Positions 44,022 through 52,071 of a DNA stretch of 64,000 nt are shown piece by piece. The stretch is from an uncultured Nocardioides sp. (GTDB taxonomy: Bacteria > Actinomycetota > Actinomycetes > Propionibacteriales > Nocardioidaceae): positions 1 through 64,000 of the forward strand of contig NZ_CANKYS010000001.1 in NCBI RefSeq assembly GCF_947488025.1, in the 5' to 3' direction. The position numbers and the translations under genes were made by a program. Below the pieces are notes generated by a model, which saw nothing but the letters and a program-made list of their open reading frames with translations, did no database searches and had not been told where the DNA came from. The first letter of the stretch is position 1. The number at the start of each line of letters is the position of its first letter.

Positions 44022-45314
44022 TCAGGCCCAGGCGAAGTAGCGCAGGTAGACGTACGCCCAGGCGACCAGCAGCGTCATCACGGTGACCACGACGCCGTAC
44101 CTGGTGAAGCCCCAGAAGCTGATCGGCTCCCCCGCCTTGGCCGCGATGCCGAGCACGACGACGTTGGCCCCCGCCGCGACGGCGGTGGCGTTGCCGCCGA
44201 GGTCGGCCCCGAACACGAAGGCCCACCACAGCGGGCTGTCCGCGCCCGAGGCCCCGGTGCCGGCGACCATCTCCTCGACGACGGGGACCGTCGCGGTGGT
44301 GTAGGGGATGTTGTCGACGAAGGCGCCGACGATCCCCGAACCGAAGAGCAGGGCGGTCGCACCGAGCAGCTGGCGCTCCCCCATGGCCTCGGCGGCCCAC
44401 TCGCTGATCGCGCCGATGACGCCGACCTGCACGAGGGCCCCGACGAGCACGAAGAGCGCCATGAAGAAGGCGAGGGTCGCCCACTCCACCTCCTCGAGGA
44501 ACTCCTCGGGCTCGGTGCGCGAGACCAGCACCATCGCGCCGGCGCCCATCATCGCGACCACCGAGGGGTCGAGGTGCATGACGGAGTGGAGGCTGAAGGC
44601 GACCATCACGAGGAACAGCACCACGAGCGAGCGGCGCAGCATCCTGACGTTGGTGATCGCGTCGACGGGGCGGAGGTCGTCGAGGCCGTGGACGTTGCCC
44701 ATCACGGTCATGTCCTTGCGGAACAGCCAGCGCGCCATCAGCACGAAGAGGACGAGCAGGACGATCGTCAGCGGGAGCGAGTGGACGAGGAAGTCGGTGA
44801 AGGTCAGCCCGGCCCGGCTGGCGATGATGATGTTGGGCGGGTCCCCGATCAGCGTCGACATCCCCCCGATGTTCGAGGCCAGGATGAGGGAGATCAGGTA
44901 CGGCGCCGAGGGCAGCTGGAGCCGCCGGCAGACCGACAGCGTGACCGGGGCGACCAGCAGCACGCACGTCACGTTGTCGAGGATCGGCGCGACGGCGGCG
45001 CCCACCAGGACCAGCAGCACGAGCAGCTTGTAGGGATGCCCGCCCGACTTCTTGGCCGCCCACAGCGCGAGGAACTCGAAGAGCCCGGTCTGCTTGAGCA
45101 CGCCGACGATGATCATCATCCCGAAGAGCAGGAAGATCACGTTCCAGTCGACGCCGGTGCGCTCGTCGAAGAACGCCGTCCCCGCGTCGACGAGCCCGAT
45201 GACGACCATGCCGGCCACGCCGCCGAGGGCGGCGGCCACGCGGTGGACGCGCTCGGTGGCGATGAGGGCGTAGGCGACGATGAAGACCGCCAGGGCCGCG
45301 GAGGTGAGGATCAT
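44022..45314 (-). CDS. ArsB/NhaD-type (SLC13-like) ion transporter
   Basis: 430 residues, about 10-11 membrane segments in two halves. The family hallmarks are LASNIGGMSTLIGDPPNIIIAS in the first half and FVDNIPYTTATVPVVEE in the second, typical of ArsB/NhaD and related anion or Na+/H+ carriers. The substrate cannot be assigned: no arsenic genes accompany it. It is the last gene of a three-gene operon with ATGA overlaps, behind a TrkA-C protein, which hints at ligand-gated ion exchange. Confidence 0.85.
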   Translation of the reverse strand: MILTSAALAVFIVAYALIATERVHRVAAALGGVAGMVVIGLVDAGTAFFDERTGVDWNVIFLLFGMMIIVGVLKQTGLFEFLALWAAKKSGGHPYKLLVLLVLVGAAVAPILDNVTCVLLVAPVTLSVCRRLQLPSAPYLISLILASNIGGMSTLIGDPPNIIIASRAGLTFTDFLVHSLPLTIVLLVLFVLMARWLFRKDMTVMGNVHGLDDLRPVDAITNVRMLRRSLVVLFLVMVAFSLHSVMHLDPSVVAMMGAGAMVLVSRTEPEEFLEEVEWATLAFFMALFVLVGALVQVGVIGAISEWAAEAMGERQLLGATALLFGSGIVGAFVDNIPYTTATVPVVEEMVAGTGASGADSPLWWAFVFGADLGGNATAVAAGANVVVLGIAAKAGEPISFWGFTRYGVVVTVMTLLVAWAYVYLRYFAWA

Positions 45315-45739
45315 GCGGCCCAGCTCGCGAGGCGGCCGTGGCGGCTGACCGACCGCAGCCGGTCCTCCACCTCGGTGACATGGCCGAGGGCTGCCACGAC
45401 GAGGACCTGGTCGCCGGTGCGCAGCACCGTGCGGGCGTCGGGGACGATGACCTCCTTCCCGCGCGCCAGGATGGCGACGGCCGACCCGGTCGGCAGCCGC
45501 AGCTCGGCGACCTCGACGCCGGCCAGCCGGGAGGCGGGCTCGACCTCGAAGCGGAGCAGGACCGCGTCGAGCCGGTCGAGGGTCGCGAACCCGATCGAGA
45601 CCTTGTGGACGAAGCTGCCCTTCTCCTGCCAGCGAGGCTGGCGTCCGCGCCCGATCGCGAGCCCGACGGCGAAGCCGATCGCCGAGGCGATGAGTGCGAC
45701 CGACACCGCGACCTCGAGCAGGTAGGGGGTGGTGTTCAT
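45311..45739 (-). CDS. membrane-anchored TrkA-C domain protein
   Basis: 142 residues. One N-terminal membrane segment (about 8-29) and a cytoplasmic RCK-C/TrkA-C-like domain (about 60-130: FEVEPASRLAGVEVAELRLPTGSAVAIL ... LRTGDQVLVVAALG, shown in part). TrkA-C domains bind small ligands and gate transporters. It overlaps its neighbours by ATGA on both sides, so it is most likely the regulatory subunit of the adjacent carrier, a function that is part of the same chain in many antiporters. Confidence 0.75.
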   Translation of the reverse strand: MNTTPYLLEVAVSVALIASAIGFAVGLAIGRGRQPRWQEKGSFVHKVSIGFATLDRLDAVLLRFEVEPASRLAGVEVAELRLPTGSAVAILARGKEVIVPDARTVLRTGDQVLVVAALGHVTEVEDRLRSVSRHGRLASWAA

Positions 45740-46284
45740 GCCGCGCCCCCGGTGAGCCGCGCCTCGACCTGGGTGACCGACAGCGCGGTGGCCTCGGTGC
45801 CGAACGGGAGCAAGCGGGTGAGCCGGCCGGGCCACCGGGTCGCGAGCGTCTCGAGGTCATCGACCAGCGATTCCACCTCGAGCTGCTCGACGGCACGCGC
45901 GACGGTGTCCTCTGCCAGCCGCGCCGCCTGCGTCGCCGGGACGTACGCCGAACCCGGCTCGACGTCGCGCATCACCACCGTCAGGTCGGCGAGGGCGACG
46001 ACGTCGACGCCGTCGCTCGTGCGTGAGCGCACCACCAGCGGCAGGACGCACGGCTCGGTCGACACGCGCTCGAACCGCTCCAGCCCGGGCCAGCGGGTGA
46101 CGAACCCGTTGCCGCGCACGCGCACGACCTCGCCCCGTCGCAGCACGAGGACGAGCTCCCCGGGTGCCACGCGGCGTACGCACGTCAGCGTGACGAACAG
46201 CAGCCCCGGCCCGACCACCACCAGCCACACCACCCACGCGGCGCCGGTGGGGTCGACGGCGGTGTTCTCGTCCGGCGGCGGCAT
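45736..46284 (-). CDS. small SPFH/Band 7-like membrane protein
   Basis: 182 residues. One membrane segment near the N-terminus (AAWVVWLVVVGPGLLFVTLTC) is followed by a single SPFH/stomatin-like domain (RRVAPGELVLVLRRGEVVRVRGNGFVTRWPGLERFERV). SPFH proteins scaffold membrane complexes. It is shorter than typical slipins (about 250-400) because the C-terminal coiled coil is missing. First gene of the operon with the TrkA-C and ArsB-like genes. ATG 46284 is preferred over ATG 46320. Confidence 0.7.
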   Translation of the reverse strand: MPPPDENTAVDPTGAAWVVWLVVVGPGLLFVTLTCVRRVAPGELVLVLRRGEVVRVRGNGFVTRWPGLERFERVSTEPCVLPLVVRSRTSDGVDVVALADLTVVMRDVEPGSAYVPATQAARLAEDTVARAVEQLEVESLVDDLETLATRWPGRLTRLLPFGTEATALSVTQVEARLTGGAA

Positions 46285-46371
46285 GCCCCGAGTCTTCGCG
46301 GACCGGGCGGTCGCGACCATGGGTGCCCGACCCCATCTGGGACCGCGCCCCGGGATGGGAGGCTGGTCGGC

Positions 46372-47349
46372 ATGCGTCTGCCCAGCCACCTCCCGCTGTT
46401 CTGGACGATCTGCCTGATCAACGGCGTCGTGCTCGTGGTCGCGGCGCTGCTGCTGCTCCTCTCCCCCGCCCGGGTCTCCGCCGACGCGGTGTCCTCGGAG
46501 TTCCTCGTCGTCGGCGTCGGGCTGGTGGTGATGATCCTGACCAACGCCCTCCTCATCCGCTGGGCGCTGGCGCCGCTGCACCGCCTGATCGCGCGGCTCG
46601 AGGACATCGAGCACCTCGAGCCGACCGAGCTCCCGGAGGAGGGAGCGGGCCCGGTGCTCGGCATCGCGCGCAGCGTCAACGGGCTCCTCGCCCGCCTCGC
46701 CGAGGAGCGGCGCTTGGGCGATGCCCGCGCCCTGGCTGCGCAGGAGGCCGAGCGCCACCGCATCGCCCAGGAGCTGCACGACGAGGTGGGACAGAGCCTG
46801 ACGGTCGTCCTGCTCGGCCTCAAGCAGCTCGAGTCACAGGCCCCGGCGGCGCTGGTGCCCGAGCTGGCGGCCGTGCGGGAGAGTGCCCGCGCCGGCCTCG
46901 ACGACGTACGCCGGGTGGCGCGCCGGCTGCGTCCCGGCGTGCTGGAGGACCTCGGCCTGGCGAGCGCGCTGGCCGCCCTGGCGACGGAGTTCGCCGACCG
47001 CAGCTCGGCGTCGGTGCGGCGCTCGTTCGCCCCCGGGCTGCCGGCACTGAGCCCGGAGGCCGAAGTGGTCGTCTACCGCGTGGCACAGGAGGCGTTGACC
47101 AACGCCGCCCGGCACGCCGACGCCCGCGCGGTCGAGCTGTCGCTGCAGCGGCTCGGCGCCCACGTCGTGCTCGAGGTCCGCGACGACGGTCGCGGCTTCA
47201 CCGGCCTCTCCGAGGGCTCGGGCCTGATGGGCATGCGCGAGCGCGCCGCCCTCGTCCAGGCCGAGCTGTCGGTGATCAGCCAGCCGCGCCACGGCACCAC
47301 CGTGCGGCTCAAGGTGCCCGTCGGCACGGCCGCGGAGGTCGTCGCATGA
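46372..47349 (+). CDS. NarL-type sensor histidine kinase
   Basis: 325 residues. Two membrane segments (about 10-30 and 44-66) leave almost no extracellular sensor, so the signal is probably in the membrane or cytoplasmic. A HAMP-like linker precedes the HisKA_3 dimerisation domain with phospho-acceptor His136 in RIAQELHDEVGQSL. The ATPase has EALTNAARHADA and LEVRDDGRGFTGL, then SGLMGMRERAALV. It overlaps the regulator gene by ATGA. Divergent from the SPFH operon (87-nt gap), which may be a target. Confidence 0.92.
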   Translation: MRLPSHLPLFWTICLINGVVLVVAALLLLLSPARVSADAVSSEFLVVGVGLVVMILTNALLIRWALAPLHRLIARLEDIEHLEPTELPEEGAGPVLGIARSVNGLLARLAEERRLGDARALAAQEAERHRIAQELHDEVGQSLTVVLLGLKQLESQAPAALVPELAAVRESARAGLDDVRRVARRLRPGVLEDLGLASALAALATEFADRSSASVRRSFAPGLPALSPEAEVVVYRVAQEALTNAARHADARAVELSLQRLGAHVVLEVRDDGRGFTGLSEGSGLMGMRERAALVQAELSVISQPRHGTTVRLKVPVGTAAEVVA

Positions 47350-47990
47350 TCCGGATCCTCCTCGCCGACGACCACACGCTGGTGCGCCGCGGCGTACGTC
47401 TCATCCTCGAGCAGGAGCCCGACCTGACCGTCGTCGCGGAGGCGGCCGACGGGGCCGAGGCCGTCGAGCGCGTGCGCGACACCGACGTCGACCTCGTCGT
47501 GCTCGACATCGCCATGCCGCGGATGACCGGCCTACAGGCGGCGGCCGAGATCGGCCGGCGGCGCAACCCGCCGAAGATCCTGATGCTCTCGATGCACGAC
47601 AACGAGCAGTACTTCTTCGGTGCGCTGAAGGCCGGGGCGAGCGGGTACGTCCTCAAGTCCGTCGCCGACGAGGACCTCGTCGGCGCCTGCCGCGCGGCGA
47701 TGCGCGGGGAGACCTTCCTCTACCCCGGCGCGGAGAGCACGCTCGTGCGCGACTACCTCGACCGGCTGCGGCGCGGGGAGCGGGTGCCGACGTCGGTGCT
47801 CACCGCCCGCGAGGACCAGGTGATCAAGCTGATCGCCGAGGGCCGCTCGTCCCGCGAGATCGCCAAGGAGCTGCACATCGCGCTCAAGACCGTCGAGGGC
47901 CACCGGGCCAACATCCTCGGCAAGCTCGGGATGCGCGACCGGGTCGAGCTGACGCGATACGCGATCCGGGCCGGGCTGATCGAGCCGTAG
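47346..47990 (+). CDS. NarL/LuxR-family response regulator
   Basis: 214 residues. Receiver domain with acidic pocket Asp8/Asp9 and phospho-acceptor Asp54 (LVVLDIAMPRM), then a LuxR-type helix-turn-helix (LTAREDQVIKLIAEGRSSREIAKELHIALKTVEGH, about 150-185, shown in part across its helices). Cognate of the kinase encoded just upstream. The target genes are unknown. Confidence 0.93.
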   Translation: MIRILLADDHTLVRRGVRLILEQEPDLTVVAEAADGAEAVERVRDTDVDLVVLDIAMPRMTGLQAAAEIGRRRNPPKILMLSMHDNEQYFFGALKAGASGYVLKSVADEDLVGACRAAMRGETFLYPGAESTLVRDYLDRLRRGERVPTSVLTAREDQVIKLIAEGRSSREIAKELHIALKTVEGHRANILGKLGMRDRVELTRYAIRAGLIEP

Positions 47991-48024
47991 CCCCGACCGG
48001 CCGCACGTGCGACGGTCCGGACGC

Positions 48025-49362
48025 TCAGGGCAGGTTCCACCAGGTGTCGAGCCGCGCGACGGCAGGCGTCGTACGTCCCTCGCGGAGGACCCGGGCGAGC
48101 CGCAGGAGGTACGCCGCGATGCCGGCCGCGCCCTGCATCCAGCCGACGCCGGGCGGGAGGAGCGGGTCGTCGTTGCGGTGCTCGGTGAAGCGCCAGCACG
48201 CGCGGTCGGAGTCCACGACAGCCCGCTCGACCAACGCGTCGCCGAGGACCTGCGCGAAGGCCAGGTCGTCCTCGACCCCGAGCCGCTGCCAGGCGTCGAG
48301 GAACACCTCGCCCACGCCGGCGGTGCCGCAGCAGCGGCCGTCGTTGTCCCAGAAGCCCGGCCGCAGTCGCGCCGGGACGCCCGACGTGCGGATGCTGCGC
48401 AGGCAGCGGCGGTGCCACTGCGCAGGCGTCTCCCCCGCGACCGACCCGACGCCGGCGTGCTCGAGCGCGGTGAAGAGCAGGGAGGTGCCGGTCGGGCCGT
48501 GGCACCACGTCCAGGTGACCTCGTCCATGTCGGCCTGGCTCGGGATCACGTGCGGCACGACGAACCCGCCGTCGCTCGCGTCGCCCAGCGTGACGAGGTG
48601 CTCGGCCCCGCTGCGCGCGGCCTCGACGAGGTCGGGCCTGCCCAGCTCGGAGCCGGCCACCGCCAGCGAGGCGGCGATGCCGGCGAGGCCGTGGGACCAG
48701 TTGGGCATCTGCCGGTCGCGACGCTCGGGAGGCACGTCGTCGGCGAAGCGGCGCGGGAAGAACCGCCAGTTCGTGCCTGCCTCCGTCGGCTCCGCCTCTG
48801 CCAGCAGGATGCCCGCGGCCCTGGCCGCCAGCGCATCGGCACCCGGGACACCCTGCCGGTGCGCCCAGACCGCCCCGAGCAGGTTGCCGGCCGTGCCGAG
48901 CGTGACGTCGTTGATCCGCGTGTGCGGTGCGAACGGCGGCGACTCCAGCCACGGCTGCTCCCAGCCGTCGTCGGTGGCGAGCTCCGCGAGGCGGGCGACC
49001 GCCTCCTCGGCCCCGTCCGCCTCGAGCGCCGACAGGACACCGATGTCGCTGACCAGGCCGTCGAAGTAGGAGTACACCTCGGTCGTCGGGAGACCACGCC
49101 GGACCCGCTCGACGATCCCGTCGGCGAGCGCCTGCTCCTCGGCGGTCCACTCACGCGTCTCGCGGACCTCCGCGAGCACGTGCGCGAGGCCGCCGACGCC
49201 GCTGTGCATGCCGTCGCGGTCCTCGGGCGGCCCGCCGTCGTGGGCCCGACCATCGAAGCCCAGCGACACCGGGATCCACGGCCCATCGTCCCAGCTCACC
49301 TGGTCGAGGACCCAGCGCCACGCGGCCTCGCCCAGGTCGGCGTACGTCTCCGCGGTGGTCAT
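48025..49362 (-). CDS. LanC-like protein with Cys-Cys-Gly zinc motif
   Basis: 445 residues with the alpha-toroid repeats of the lanthionine synthetase C family (GMHSGVGGLAHVL, SDIGVLSAL, GTAGNLLGAVWAHRQG, SHGLAGIAASL, GPTGTSLLF, QGAAGIAAYLLRL). The zinc site reads WCHGPTG (Cys287) and RCCGTAGV (Cys344, Cys345), so the usual Cys-His-Gly is replaced by Cys-Cys-Gly, as in the three-cysteine type. No dehydratase or precursor peptide is near, so a lantibiotic role is not supported. It is 23 nt behind the NmrA-like gene at the end of the hyuA operon. ATG 49362. Confidence 0.85.
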   Translation of the reverse strand: MTTAETYADLGEAAWRWVLDQVSWDDGPWIPVSLGFDGRAHDGGPPEDRDGMHSGVGGLAHVLAEVRETREWTAEEQALADGIVERVRRGLPTTEVYSYFDGLVSDIGVLSALEADGAEEAVARLAELATDDGWEQPWLESPPFAPHTRINDVTLGTAGNLLGAVWAHRQGVPGADALAARAAGILLAEAEPTEAGTNWRFFPRRFADDVPPERRDRQMPNWSHGLAGIAASLAVAGSELGRPDLVEAARSGAEHLVTLGDASDGGFVVPHVIPSQADMDEVTWTWCHGPTGTSLLFTALEHAGVGSVAGETPAQWHRRCLRSIRTSGVPARLRPGFWDNDGRCCGTAGVGEVFLDAWQRLGVEDDLAFAQVLGDALVERAVVDSDRACWRFTEHRNDDPLLPPGVGWMQGAAGIAAYLLRLARVLREGRTTPAVARLDTWWNLP

Positions 49363-49385
49363 CCGCTGATCATGGCACCGGCTCG

Positions 49386-50057
49386 TCAGCGACGGAGCAG
49401 TGCGTCGAGCACGCGCGTGCCCACCGGCAGCCCGTGGTCGTCGTAGTAGGCGAACATCGCCGACAGCCAGGGATGGGTGCCGGGGTCGGGCACCCGGCGC
49501 ACCGGAACCCCTGCCTCGGCGGCCAGCTCCCGGACCGTGGCGACGCGGGTGGCGAGCTCGTACGTCGCCCCCATGTGACCGTCCTCGGTGAGGACGACGG
49601 CCGCGGCCCGGCCGAGGTCGGCGAGGTCGAGGAAGCCGAACGGCACGTCGGGCGAGTAGGGCAGGTCCAGCGGGCCGGTGAGATCGAGGTTCTGCAGGTA
49701 GGCGCCGGGCTGGAGGATCGTCCACTCCAGGCCGCTGCGCCGCACCAGGTCCTCGCTCATGGCCTTGCCGACGTGGTGCGGCATCGCGGGCGCGTAGGGC
49801 GAGGCGACGGAGTGGTGGACCACGCGGCCCACCCCCGCAGCGGTCAGGGCACGCAGCACGGTGGCGACGTACGCCGGCTCGTCGGGGTGGAGGTTCGGCG
49901 CGATGACGTACGCCGCCTCGCAGCCGGCCACGGCCGACGCGAGGTCCGCCCAGTCCGCGCGACCCAGCGGCCGCGCCTCGGCACCCCGCTCGGCGAGCGC
50001 CGAGCAGACCGCCCGCCCCGTCTTGCCATGACCGCCGAGGACCGCGACCCGCCTCAT
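49386..50057 (-). CDS. NmrA-like NAD(P)-binding protein
   Basis: 223 residues of the atypical short-chain dehydrogenase/NmrA group. Nucleotide-binding motif VAVLGGHGKTGRAV at the N-terminus, then YVIAPNLHP and HHSVASPYAPAMPHHVGKAMSE. The usual catalytic Tyr-x-x-x-Lys is not in its normal place, so it may be a redox sensor or a reductase of unusual type. It lies 13 nt after hyuB and is likely co-transcribed. Confidence 0.8.
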   Translation of the reverse strand: MRRVAVLGGHGKTGRAVCSALAERGAEARPLGRADWADLASAVAGCEAAYVIAPNLHPDEPAYVATVLRALTAAGVGRVVHHSVASPYAPAMPHHVGKAMSEDLVRRSGLEWTILQPGAYLQNLDLTGPLDLPYSPDVPFGFLDLADLGRAAAVVLTEDGHMGATYELATRVATVRELAAEAGVPVRRVPDPGTHPWLSAMFAYYDDHGLPVGTRVLDALLRR

Positions 50058-50070
50058 CGACACGACCCGC

Positions 50071-52071
50071 TCAGACCCGGTCCACCTCGGCGAAGGCCGC
50101 ACCGTCGGCCAGCGACGAGTAGCCCGGACCACGGTCGAAGAACGCGTCGTCGTCCTTGCTCCAGGCCGCGCGTCCGGCGCGCTCGGTCGAAGTCGCCGCC
50201 GCGTCGAAGCCCAGGTCACCGGCATCGGCCGAGCCGGTCAGCACCACGCCGTAGTCGCGCAGCGCGGCCTCGGCCGAGACCTTGCGCCACACGACGTCGC
50301 GCACGACGAGCTCGGGGTCGCGGGCCAGCGGGTCGCCCCAGCCGCCGCCACCCGTCGTACGGATCCGGACGACCTGTCCGGCCCGGATCACCTCGGCGTC
50401 GGCGAGGGCGTCGACCTCGCGCTCATCGGGGCCGCCCGGGTCGATGACGACCTGGAAGGGTGCACCGGCCTTGCCGCCGCGCACGCCCCAGCAGGCCAGG
50501 ATCGAGCGGTCGGCGATGGACATGAAGTGCGCGTCCTTGAGCATCCGGATCTGCTTCTCGTAGCCGAGGCCGCCGCGGTACTCCCCCGCGCCGCCGGAGT
50601 CGACCGCGAGGCCGAGGCGCTCGACGATGAACGGGAAGCGCGACTCGGTGAACTCGGTCGGCAGGTTGCGGGAGTCCGGCACCACGTGGATGGTGTCCTC
50701 GCCGTCGGCGTAGTAGCGCCCGCCCGAGCCGCCGCCGAGCACCTCGCGCATGAGGTAGTCGTTGCCCTCGAGGTCCTTGCCGTAGACGCCGGTGTAGCGG
50801 ATCGTCTCCTGGTCGGCCGGCATCTTGCCGTCGACGGCCTTGGCGACCACACCGGCGAGGACGCCGAGCAGCCGCAGGATCACGAACGTCCGGGCGTTGG
50901 TCGGGCCCGGGTGGATCGGCGTGAGCAGCGTGCCCTTCTCGGGGAAGCGCATCTCGATCAGCGGCACGATGCCCTCGTTGACGTCGAGCTCGGCCATCCG
51001 CTCGGGGGTGTCGGCGAGGTTGCGCAGGATCGGCGCGAGCCACTTCTTGAGGAAGTTGCCGCCGACGTAGTCGCCGCAGTGGTTGATCGGGCCCTTGGCC
51101 TGCGCGCTGGTGCCGGTGAAGTCGATGATCAGCCGCGGTCCGGCGGGGCGACCGTTCTCCGGGTCGGCCGGGGCGTCGCTCACCTTGGTGAGAGTGATCC
51201 GCTGGGTGTGCAGCTGCGGCTCGTCGACGCCGTCGTGCTCGGCGTAGTCCTCCCAGACATAGGTGCCGTCGGGAATCTTGGAGAGGATCTCGCGCCGGTA
51301 GGTCTCGGTGGTCGCGTCGAGGATCGCGTCGAAGGAGGTCTCGATCGCCTCCCGGCCGTAGCGCTCGAACAGCTCGCTGAGGCGTCGCGCGCCCATCAGG
51401 CACGCCGAGCACTCGGCGTCGAGGTCGGCGGCCAGGCTGTCGGGCATCCGCGAGTTGCGCGTCATGATCCGCAGCGCCGCCTTGTTGGGCACGCCCGCGT
51501 CCCACAGCTTGATCGGCGGGACCGCGAGGCCCTCCTCGTAGACGCTCGTCGCGCCGCTCGGCATCGAGCCGGGGCACGCCCCGCCGATGTCGTCGTGGTG
51601 GCCGAAGGCCTGCACGAACGCGACGACCTCGCCCTCGTGGAAGACCGGCACGGTGACGCACAGGTCGGGGAGGTGCCCGATGCCGCCCTCGGACTCGTAG
51701 ACGTCGTTGTGGAAGAACACGTCGCCCTCGCGCATCTCCTCCAGCGGGAAGTCGCGCACGATCGGGTGCACGAGCGCGCTGTAGGACCGGCCGGTGAGCT
51801 TGCGCAGCTGGCGGTCGTGGATGCCGGCGCGGAAGTCGTGGGCGTCGCGGATCATCGGCGAGCGGCTGGTGCGACCGATCGCGGTCTCGACCTCCATCTC
51901 GACGCTGGCCAGGGTGCCCTGGACGATCTCGACGAGGATCGGGTCGACGCTCGAGCCCTCGGGCGTGAGGCGCCCGCCGTGGTCGTACGCCGTGGGCAGG
52001 CCGGCCGGGTTGACCGGCTTGGCGGTGACGTAGGCCGGGTCCACGGGGCGGGTGCTGACGTCGGTGCTCAT
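50071..52071 (-). CDS. hyuB: hydantoinase B / oxoprolinase family subunit
   Basis: 666 residues of the HyuB family. Motifs: NDVYESEGGIGHLPDLCVTVPVF, FGHHDDIGGACPGSMP, NHCGDYVGGN, HPGPTNARTFVILR, GGGSGGRYYADGED and TTGGGGWGDPLARDP (several shown in part). With HyuA it forms an ATP-dependent amidohydrolase acting on hydantoins, 5-oxoproline or related cyclic amides. Its role here may be further opening of ureides, but the substrate is not readable. The start overlaps the hyuA stop by ATGA. Confidence 0.9.
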   Translation of the reverse strand: MSTDVSTRPVDPAYVTAKPVNPAGLPTAYDHGGRLTPEGSSVDPILVEIVQGTLASVEMEVETAIGRTSRSPMIRDAHDFRAGIHDRQLRKLTGRSYSALVHPIVRDFPLEEMREGDVFFHNDVYESEGGIGHLPDLCVTVPVFHEGEVVAFVQAFGHHDDIGGACPGSMPSGATSVYEEGLAVPPIKLWDAGVPNKAALRIMTRNSRMPDSLAADLDAECSACLMGARRLSELFERYGREAIETSFDAILDATTETYRREILSKIPDGTYVWEDYAEHDGVDEPQLHTQRITLTKVSDAPADPENGRPAGPRLIIDFTGTSAQAKGPINHCGDYVGGNFLKKWLAPILRNLADTPERMAELDVNEGIVPLIEMRFPEKGTLLTPIHPGPTNARTFVILRLLGVLAGVVAKAVDGKMPADQETIRYTGVYGKDLEGNDYLMREVLGGGSGGRYYADGEDTIHVVPDSRNLPTEFTESRFPFIVERLGLAVDSGGAGEYRGGLGYEKQIRMLKDAHFMSIADRSILACWGVRGGKAGAPFQVVIDPGGPDEREVDALADAEVIRAGQVVRIRTTGGGGWGDPLARDPELVVRDVVWRKVSAEAALRDYGVVLTGSADAGDLGFDAAATSTERAGRAAWSKDDDAFFDRGPGYSSLADGAAFAEVDRV

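Noticed and set aside
46323..47340. Long alternative frame running into the response regulator
   Set aside because: Its first half is an Arg/Pro/Gly-rich shadow of the histidine kinase gene; the regulator begins at ATG 47346.
48025..50057. Lantibiotic biosynthesis cluster
   Set aside because: Only a LanC-like protein is present. There is no LanB or LanM dehydratase, precursor peptide, protease or exporter.
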